Below, one piece after another: positions 56,385-64,000 of a DNA stretch of 64,000 nt. Positions within the stretch are counted from its first letter, which is position 1. Every line of letters starts with the position of its first letter. A program made the position numbers and the translations under genes. This DNA comes from Triatoma infestans (Eukaryota > Arthropoda > Insecta > Hemiptera > Reduviidae): positions 1 through 64,000 of the forward strand of contig JAAEAF010000191.1 in assembly GCA_011037195.1 (NCBI GenBank). Reading direction: 5' to 3'. The notes below the pieces were generated by a model. That model was not told the origin of the DNA. It ran no database searches and worked only from the letters and a program-made list of their open reading frames with translations.

Positions 56385-57535
56385 GCGCAATTTGATAATT
56401 TATAAAATACATACAAAGTGAAAATTAGTAAAAAAAAATTCTAAACTAGATTTTTCATAGAATGTAATTAGCTATAAATAATATTAGCCAATCACATTGT
56501 AGAAATGAAGGTGTCAAATATGAGCGTGGTTATCATGATTCTTAGAGATTCTTTGGGGGGATTTGGATCTTCAGCCTGCGCCACTGCAACCCCCGTGGGT
56601 CTATTGTGGCACCCCCTAAGTTGGAGACCCTAGCCCGTCCTGTCCTTCATCGAACTGTGTAGTCTGGGGAGATCTCCCCAGGTAGTCAATTAGAACACCT
56701 ACAATCAGAGCACCCTCTCGAGCCTTGTCTGCCTTAATAGACCCAAGAGGGCTTGCAGGCACCAGCTTTTCTTCCCCAAAAAGGCGGTACCTCGCCCATA
56801 CTAGCCCCTCGCACTGACATAGCACGTGCAGTGCTGTTTCCTTCTTCTTCCTGACAAAACCTACACAGGCTATCCGTTGCCAGGCCCATGCGATGCATGT
56901 GCTTATTAAGTCTACAATGGCCAATGAGAACGCCAATTGCCATCCTTATGGCCACCCGGCCTAGTTGGAGTAATTCTGCAGTTAGCCTGGGCGAGTAGCT
57001 GTAAATCAACGTTTTCACCTGCCTCCTCTGGCCTGGGGTTTTAGCCCGCTATTCCCTTGATCGGTCGTGCATCCTGATGTCCTGATGGATACACTCCTGA
57101 GGCATCTTGACAGAACGGTTCCGGCTCGATAAGTGTTCCGATGGAACCCTCCCGGGCCAAACGATATGCCGCCTCGGAGACCCGAATGCCCAGGAACCCA
57201 AACCAGGAAGACCTTATTATGGCTACTAATATCCCTAACTGCACTTAGGCAATCCCACACCAGCCTTGAGCTGATCTTCCACGAGTCAATTGCTCGCAGG
57301 GCAGCCTGGCTATCCGGAATAAATGACGATTCTGAAGTTATGCACTCCGCGAAGTCTTATTTCGGCGGTTAACATGATAAATCTAAATGTCTGATTGGCC
57401 TAACTTACACGCCCACACATTTGATACCTTCATTTCTACACGGTGATTGGTGAATTATTTATAGCTAATTATTTCTATGAAAAATCTTGTTTAGAAATAT
57501 TTTCCCTTTCGTAGGTATTTTATAAATTATCAAAT
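56385..57535. mobile_element. Inverted-repeat pair enclosing an I-type retroelement fragment
   Basis: The arms at about 56388-56525 and 57400-57535 are inverse copies of about 140 bases, sharing ATTTGATAATTTATAAAATAC, TTAGCTATAAATAAT and TAGAAATGAAGGT in the left arm. They enclose about 0.9 kb of GC-richer sequence on the minus strand. The edges and any target duplication could not be fixed. Confidence 0.6.
56540..57340 (-). pseudogene. I-type retroelement fragment: RNase H and zinc-knuckle tail
   Basis: On the minus strand DSQAALRAIDSW (near 57285-57320) and FLVWVPGHSGLRG with AYRLAREGS mark the RNase H domain. FIGHCRLNKHMH-like and LCRFCQEEE plus ALHVLCQCEGL mark the zinc-binding tail (about 56810-56900). 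Frameshifts interrupt it. It is related to, but distinct from, the copies at 19.6, 43.7 and 46.8 kb. Confidence 0.8.
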
Positions 57536-58270
57536 TGTTCAATAATAATTTTTTACAAAAAAAAAGAATACTTAAAATCAAATTGTTTCTAACATAATAA
57601 TAATGTTGTATATAGTTAATGTGAGCTAGAAAGAAAAACATTAAGAACTTACATTTTATTAATTGGAAAAGAAAGCAAAAGAGAATTAAGCAACGTTTCT
57701 TCAATTAATCTTGCTTCTTCATTAACATTTCTAAGAAACTTTTCTTAGACCTGGTGTTTTAGATATTCATTATATTAATTTTATGTATGAGGCACAGTCC
57801 ACAATGCACTGAAAGAGTACTTTAAAGATGGAAATCTACGCATAAGGTAATTTAATCAAAATCTAATTTCTCGCAACAACATAAAAAAAGGAATCGAACT
57901 AATTAATAGTGCAAACAAATTGTTAATAGAAGAAGTGTAGAAGAATAAATTATAATAAGAAGAAACGTTGTATATTGGAGTTCGAAAAACTACAGACTAT
58001 GTAACTATGTAAATTGGAGTAAGAGATAGTCATGTGAGTGTTTCACATCAGATTTTGTTTGTTATATAATAAAATAATCTTATTTTCATACTATATTTAT
58101 TATTATTATTATTTTTTTGTTTATTTACTGGATAGGGGCGGCGGCCAAATAATATTAATTGCACACAGGCAGCCAAATGTCTAAAACCGGCCCTAATCCC
58201 AAGGGATTCACAAAAGCTCTTTTAGTTAGCAATGGATTTGTCTTTTTAGCCACTCTCTCTTTTCATCTAA
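57536..58270. other. AT-rich sequence, no gene; family A end trace
   Basis: TTGGAGTAAGAGATAGTCAT at about 58012 plus GTGAGTGTTTCACATCAGAT is the 3' hairpin end of family A. The rest is unrecognised. Confidence 0.45.
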
Positions 58271-58600
58271 GCAAAGTCAGTGCAATCGATCCACAGATAC
58301 TGCCAAATCTCTAACAGGAAATACCAATTTATTAAGTTTTTGAAATTGGTTTATCACCGGAAATACATGTTTTGAAAAATGATAAATCGCCGGAAGCTCA
58401 AATATGGTATTCCGTTTACATACTAACACCGACTTTACTAAATTTCTTTTCGAATTTTTCGTGATTTTCTCAAAAAAAAAAAAAAAAAAAAAATCATTTT
58501 AGATTTTTATTGATTACGTAAAACTCAATCAAAAATGATACTTCCTGCTGAGGGATTTCATAGAATCTGCAGTTATTATATTTACAGTGACTTAGCTTAG
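58271..58600 (+). mobile_element. Repeat family A fragment, diverged
   Basis: TTTATCACCGGAAATACATG, CGGAAGCTCAAATATGGTAT and TTACTAAATTTCT follow the family A order with the TG tract missing. An A-run at 58470-58492 is included. Confidence 0.5.
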
Positions 58601-58659
58601 ATTAATAGAAGTCGTCACTATGCAATTTTATGTCAGATTAAAACTTAAACAATGGAGGA

Positions 58660-58955
58660 AAAGAGAATTGGAAAAGCATTTGGGCGAGTGGGGAGCAGGC
58701 TAAAAAACTGTACACACATGCGTAGACAGTCATTTACATAAAATAGACAGGACATCTAGTCCTTTGTGTCAGAATTGTGACGATGAAGGCAGAGAAACAA
58801 TGTACCGTCATTGTTCATTGGCATTGTCCCGTTTCATCAATACTATGTTTCGCATACTTTTGGGAAGGCAACACTCTCAAGGGAATCCTTGTGAGAGTTG
58901 TAGTTTAAGGATATCTTAAGATACTTTAGTCAGACTGATAGATTGCTGGGGTAGT
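58660..58955 (+). pseudogene. I-type retroelement tail fragment
   Basis: In shifting frames it reads RTSSPLCQNCDDEGRETMYR and then FRILLGRQHSQG, which match the C-terminal zinc-knuckle region of the 46.8-49.5 kb element (CQNCDDGVRETVYH, FRIFGRTPLSQ). A family A copy starts five bases after it ends. Confidence 0.7.
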
Positions 58956-58959
58956 TTTT

Positions 58960-59662
58960 ACTTTCTCTTACTCCTAGTAAAGAGGAAGTATTATAATCGT
59001 ATCAAATTTTCGATATCGAGTTTTCACCGGAAATATCCGTTTTGAGGTCCCCTAAAAAGTCCAAAAAAGTGGTTTTTAGAAAATGGTCTGTGTGTGTGTG
59101 TGTGTATGTGTGTGTCTGTCTGTGTGTATGTATGTATGCATGTAGGTGAACAGCATACCTCAAAAACGAAAAACCATAGAAAGTTCAAACTTGATATTCT
59201 GTTTAGGTACTACCAAGGGATCTGAAGTATGTTATCTGTCAAAATTCCTCAACCGGATGTTTTTTTTACTATTCTGCAATTTTCTCAAAAAATGGCTCCG
59301 ACGATTTTCTTGAAACGTCCTATATAAACTATAATACAAAGATGTACAACTTTTATTTAAACATTTCTCTGGGAAAATTCATTTAAGGGCACTTTTAAGG
59401 GAGGGTTGTGGTTATGTTTTTCCCTAAAGTGCTATCATAGTTGATTATAACAATTCTATCATCCAAACAAAATTAATTAGAAATAAATAGATGGCCAAAA
59501 TTCCGAGTTTAAAGAGAATTAGTAACCGGAAGTGCGCTTTTACTGGACAGTTTTTCAGTTTTCGACGAATTTCATTAAATTTGGTACACAAACTATAAAA
59601 TTTGTCAATTTTAATTTTGAGAACTGGCGTAAGAGAAAGTTGTGTGAGGGTTTTACACCAGA
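58960..59662 (+). mobile_element. Repeat family A, near full-length copy (about 700 bp)
   Basis: Starts ACTTTCTCTTACTCCTAGT and ends GGCGTAAGAGAAAGTTGTGT with the GTGTGAGGGTTTTACAC hairpin. The TG microsatellite at about 59090-59120 is present. It is shorter than the two 1-kb copies because one internal unit is missing. Confidence 0.78.
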
Positions 59663-59878
59663 TTTTTTTCCCCTAATAACAATAATCAATAAAGGTCCAT
59701 CAATAAAAATCCACTGGCCTTGAAGATATTTGATGAGGAACGATTGCTCGGAACAATTCCTAGGTACCTTGGGATACAGTGCGTTATAAAGAATTGACTA
59801 ACTTTCACTAAAACTGCATTAATAAAATCTAATAAATAATATAGTAAAATAATAATAGCACAGAAATTGATAATTTAC

Positions 59879-59971
59879 CTCGATAGTAACTTTTTGTCTA
59901 GCCATAGCTCGTTCCACTTCGCCATACATAATGGTATTGTGTATACCCAGGCCACAAAATATTGTAAATGC
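59879..59971 (-). CDS. PDE11: PDE11-like phosphodiesterase, exon with end of GAF domain (most 5' exon in window)
   Basis: This exon encodes 31 residues beginning [13 protein letters not shown] and ending RQKVTIE. It is the C-terminal helix of a GAF domain of the kind that binds cyclic nucleotide in PDE2/5/6/10/11. On the minus strand it follows a TTTCAG acceptor and ends at a GAG/GTAAAT donor. It is phase 0 on both sides and reads straight into the next exon at 39714-39764. The block CGLGIHNT followed by the linker SYH is typical of PDE11 by my recollection of the family. The rest of the GAF tandem and the start codon were not found up to position 64000, so the gene is incomplete here. The intron that follows is about 20 kb and full of transposons. 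Family assignment is firm; the PDE11 subfamily is likely but not proven. Confidence 0.85.
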
Positions 59972-60424
59972 CTGAAATAAAAGAATAAAATAAATTAGAA
60001 TAAATAATATTTTTCAATAATCTGTCATTAGCTAATAAAAATTATTAATTTAATCTGGTTTAAAATGTTGGTTATATTTCATATTATGTATTAATTTAGT
60101 TAACTAACAATTCTGCCAAATTTTAGCCGAGTAACTTTTCATACACTGGCAAACTTTTCACAAAGGAAAACTTCAGATAAAAACAATGGCGAATTAATAA
60201 TATTCTTGTATATGTTTAATAAATCGTAACATATATTAATGAAAAAAGAGGCAATAATTATAGTTTGTGAACGGCCCCTCTTCGTGAAGCAGGAAAAATA
60301 ATAATTGCTTCTTTTGTTATTTGAAACTTTGATCCTTGTTTGAAAATAAACTTTTATTTTATTAAGGTCACACTATGCACCAGTGATTATTCAACGCCTT
60401 GTTTCATATGCATTTTTTAATATT

Positions 60425-60725
60425 AGTGTAAAGGCAAGAGAGAGAGCACAAGCCCGACCAAGAGAACACAGACTCTCTCTGGTACTCTCTCACTTAAGCA
60501 GGCTAGAGTGGGGAACCTGTATATAAGCCAGTGAGAGAGCGACATCAATCTATCAGATTCAACCATATACATTACATCGTGTCATAACTCTACTCTCACC
60601 CTTTATTCTATAAATTCATTACAAGTCCAGTGCAGATTGTGTAGACTTATAGCCATATTATAACAGTGTCTTCATATCTCGTCTAATTAATCAAATCCTA
60701 ATTTCTCTCCTCATCAACTCCATTA
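60425..60725 (+). repeat. LTR-like repeat with TATA box
   Basis: CTCTCTCTGGTACTCTCTCA, GGCTAGAGTGGG, CCTGTATATAAGCCAGTGAG, ACATCGTGTCATAACTCTAC and TTTCTCTCCTCATCAACTCC appear in the same order, inverted, inside the family C element at about 43190-43470. The TATATAA with GA-rich upstream sequence looks like a polymerase II promoter of a retroelement. Confidence 0.5.
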
Positions 60726-61182
60726 TATTAGCTTTAATGCAAACTATTGCAATTCATGTTTTCAAAAAACACTACAAATATGCTTAAAAATTTTATTTCT
60801 TGTTATTATTTAGTTTTGATTACTTCCCCGTTATAATTAATAAATTGAAGTGGAGTGACTTAATTTAATTTTGCTTTTAAGTAAATATTATTAATTAATA
60901 AAACTAAAAGACTGACAAAATATTGAACTGGGTTTAGGGGAGAAAGTGTGTTTCTAGAAATTATATAAAGTTACCCAAAATTGCCTGCAAGGGGTATCTG
61001 TTGCATGCAGTTACTTGGGGATAGCGACCCACGGGTTTACCACAGCTTCAGTACTCCATGCACTTCGTCAGACAGTACACAATACACTTAAACTACATAC
61101 ACTCTACACTTTACAGACAAGGACAAACACGGTACACAAACTAGTTCTCCGTCCCTAGTCAATTGGCGTAATCCAAGGCAGA

Positions 61183-61310
61183 AGGAAGGAATTAGCTCAG
61201 TGGTAGCACGCTGGACTAGCCACGCGGAAGTCCCGGGTTCGAATCCAGCATGCTGCCCATAGATTTTCTCTTCCTAGGAGCCTCTACAACGGTGTACGGT
61301 GATGAGCAGT
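61183..61310 (+). mobile_element. tRNA-derived SINE, copy 2
   Basis: The A box TTAGCTCAGTGGTAGCACG starts at about 61192 and the B box GGGTTCGAATCC is at 61236-61247, spaced as in a tRNA. The body continues with TAGGAGCCTCTACAACGG, shared with the copy at 23.7 kb. The acceptor ends do not pair well, so this is a SINE head and not a functional tRNA gene. Confidence 0.7.
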
Positions 61311-62181
61311 GTGGTCTTTAGCTAGAGAACACTGCTTGGAGGCAGTGCACTGATAAGGTTCCGGGGGGCACAATAGATCTTTCAGGTCGCAGTGCGATAA
61401 TCCCCTACAACAATCTACATCTACCCAAAATAGTATTATGCCAGAGCACCCGTTGTTCCCAGTCCCCACCACGGAGACCTCTGGCCGCCTTGGCTACCGG
61501 AATTCATTCCGCCCAGGCCGCTCGCGGACGCTCACTTTCTCTTCCTTCTGTTGGACGATATTCCAACAACTTTCTTGGCCAACGTCACTTACCATTCTTC
61601 TAAAATGGTCATACCGCAGAAGCTTCCCCGTCTTGATGATATGTAAAACATTATTTTCTACTTTTACGAGGCGCCTTACTTTATTCCGACGTGCTGCAAT
61701 ATGGAAATACCACAGCTGTGCCTCCAGATAACTCGGCTGCTAGAAGCTTCCGCGAACTATTAGTCTTCAGCGATCAACGTTCACTTGTCAAGAGAGAGTG
61801 GAATATTTTTTGTTTATATAGCAATTGACGTCTGTTTAGCACACCGATCATGGCTTTACCTAGACTGAACTACATGTCTGTATCTTTTCTGTGGTATCTT
61901 CCTTAGATATCTTCAAATCGAGGTATTTAAACTCAGTGGAGGATGAAGGAAAACTCAAACTCTATTCTATCTTCTCTAAATAGTACTTTGCCCACTCATG
62001 TTCGCTTATACATTATCTTTTGTGTTTACTTTGTGTATTTTTTTTCATTATAGCTTTTAGGATTCGCCATGTCACGCTTGATTTCTGTCCACACATATAT
62101 CTGTCAAAATTTTGGCTTTCCTTTGCTTAGATTGACCGCTCTATTTAAATTTTTCATGGACCTAAAATTAGATTTAAACCT

Positions 62182-62231
<50 letters not shown>

Positions 62232-63242
62232 TTATTTAAGGAACTTAAATTTTTCTTTTTTCCTCATTTCTGACTAAAAAGACAAAAAAAAAAAAAAGAA
62301 AGCTTTGTTACAACACAACTGTAAATGTCTTACTGTAATAAAATCGTCTGGACGAACGGCATTGAATTCTGGAATTTAGCCAAACAAGTCAAGGCTCCAT
62401 ACAATGTTTTAAATCACAAACCATGTATGATAGTTACTGTAGTGCCAATCTTACACTACAGTAAACATTTTTTTTTACTGTAGCCTCCACTCACTCTTCC
62501 AATAAACACGCTTGGAAATCCATCTTGAGAATCTTAAATGGCATTGGCTTAATGACTGGCTTTAAGAATCTATCACATTTCAAGCGAATAGCAACCACTG
62601 GTTAATTCTCCCTTCCTTTAAACTTCCCTGTGATTGGTTCTTTATTTTATCATTGCAGATATTAATAATAATAATAAAAATGATCTCCTACTTTATCCAA
62701 ATCATATTTCAATGGTGTTTCAAGTTAATTTCAAAGAAATGTTAATGTTCTCCAAAATATCTAAAAAAAAAAAACTCGGCTTTTTTGATTTTTCTCATGA
62801 CTGATAATCTAATATTCTTTAGGAAGAAAAAGAATCTGAGGTTACTTTTATGGGAAATATAATCTTTCAGGCTTCCTCGGCCATTGTCATGTAAAACACT
62901 TAGATCTTCGGGTTGAAACCACGTCAGTTGGTTTGTTGTAAAACCAAAGTTTCGCCCATAATGCAACAGATTTCTTCAGGATATTATCGCCTCTAAAGCT
63001 GAAACAACTCTTATTAGAAGCTTCTAATAAGAGTAGTTGATAATGTACCAAAATTTAAAGAAAATAGTGTAGGCAAGTTCCAAGAAAATTCGGAAAACCT
63101 GAAGAATTCATTCATCCGTGTGCTATTTCCGATTGGCTGTTCTTAGCCAAAATCTTAATGTGGACCCTCTAGTAAAAACCTAAATAAAAATTAATATCAA
63201 GTTTGAACTTGCTACAATTTTTGACCCTCCACACAAACATAC
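61311..63242. other. No gene recognised; possible RTE trace at 61440-61740
   Basis: A GC-richer block at about 61440-61740 has, on the minus strand, RYDHFRRMV and EKVSVRERPGRNEF, vaguely like the end of RTE ORFs. (TA)n and (GA)n tracts lie at 62184-62226. The remainder is AT-rich. Confidence 0.35.
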
Positions 63243-63243
63243 T

Positions 63244-63590
63244 GTAACGCAGCTGGTGGTGCCATCTAGGAGAGAGAGTAGGAACCTCAAGTTCTCTTAG
63301 TGGCCGCTAGGAAGCGATGGCGACTCGCTCTAGTTATTTCTGGAAGGATCCAGACCATTCTCCACCTGTATAAATAGAGGGACCACAGAGAGTTGAGAGA
63401 GTTTCCGGTTACTAAGTGTACGTTAGTGAAAAGTGTATAAAAAGTGAACTAAGTGAGTTTTTGTGATTTTAAACTGTGAGTTAATTATTATTAAGTGTTG
63501 TATTTTGTAATTTATTGTGTACAACAATAAATTGGTGTTTTCTTTATTGAAGTTTAGAGTATTTTATCTATACGAACCCACTTCAAACTA
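63244..63590 (+). repeat. Probable solo LTR
   Basis: It starts TGTAACGCAGCTGGTGGTGC. A TATA box, TATAAATAGAGG, is at about 63370, and a polyadenylation signal, AATAAA, at about 63527, in the order U3-R-U5. The end is near CGAACCCACTTCA. No second copy, primer-binding site or coding region is in view, so it is either a solo LTR or the left LTR of an element beyond the window. The 3' boundary is uncertain. Confidence 0.5.
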
Positions 63591-64000
63591 GTTGCAGTAG
63601 CTAGTTTAGAGAAAAAAAAACGGTGCAATACATACATACACAGACACGCACCTAAAACATTCAGACCAATATTATATCAAAGAACCTGAAAATCTATATT
63701 CCCAATGAAAACTCAATTTCAAAAAAAAAAAAATCAGGACCCAATTACTAAACTCAACAGCAAATAATAAGAAAGTAATAATTACTTATTCAGTCAACCA
63801 CATTTTTTTTTTGCATCTCATTCAAAATCTATCAAATTCATTGAAATTTTTTACCGACAATCTTGAGGCTAGTGAATTTTATTAAATAAAGATTTAACGA
63901 TCTGATAAAAATGTGTAAAGTTTTTGTGAAACATAAGTTTGGATATAAACAGGTGGGTCGTTGTTTTACAACACCTGAAGCATTCTTTTTTTTTTTTTTT

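Noticed and set aside
61183..61258. Functional tRNA gene
   Set aside because: A and B boxes are good but the acceptor ends do not pair and the downstream body is shared with another copy at 23.7 kb, so it is a SINE head.
1..64000. CRISPR array, operon or bacterial gene content
   Set aside because: No regularly spaced direct repeats with unique spacers and no Shine-Dalgarno-led ORF clusters; splice sites and transposon types are those of an animal.

Overview
The window looks like a piece of a large, AT-rich, repeat-laden arthropod genome, most likely an insect. The evidence is one spliced gene with GT-AG introns, tRNA-derived SINE-like repeats, and several animal transposon classes: non-LTR elements of RTE, I and Jockey type, a mariner relic, and foldback elements with hammerhead ribozyme motifs. 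Species cannot be fixed from sequence; a hemipteran or similar large-genome insect is only a guess.

Only one host gene is supported. It lies on the minus strand between 27.6 and 60.0 kb and encodes the C-terminal part of a dual-type cyclic nucleotide phosphodiesterase, best matched to PDE11. Nine exons (59879-59971, 39714-39764, 33875-34021, 33677-33784, 30614-30723, 30425-30515, 30237-30337, 29338-29635, 27625-27747) join with consistent phase into 373 residues: the end of a GAF domain, a linker, the whole HD-type catalytic domain and the stop codon. The N-terminal GAF region must lie beyond position 64000. One intron is about 20 kb.

Region by region: 0-10.9 kb is retroelement debris, including an RTE element (about 4.3-9.0 kb) split by a younger non-LTR insertion with a clear target-site duplication. 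11-19.5 kb is AT-rich with no recognisable gene. 19.5-27.6 kb holds an I-type RNase H remnant, an RTE tail, a SINE and two foldback elements. 27.6-60 kb is the phosphodiesterase gene, whose introns are packed with insertions. 60-64 kb holds a promoter-like repeat, a SINE and a probable solo LTR.

The most interesting content is a set of short foldback elements (24.9, 27.8, 35.4, 40.2, 43.0, 50.6, 51.5, 52.5 and 54.3 kb). They have long inverted arms and, for eight copies, target-site duplications of 10-14 bp. In two groups one arm carries a unique terminal extension. Arms in several copies contain the core of a type I hammerhead ribozyme with a very short stem III. At 52.5 kb both arms carry an intact core. 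This resembles the pseudo-LTRs of Penelope-like retroelements, but no Penelope reverse transcriptase or GIY-YIG endonuclease is in the window, so these would be non-autonomous derivatives. A second abundant family (about 0.7-1.0 kb, internal TG microsatellite, terminal hairpins) is present in three full copies and many fragments; I could not assign it to a known class.
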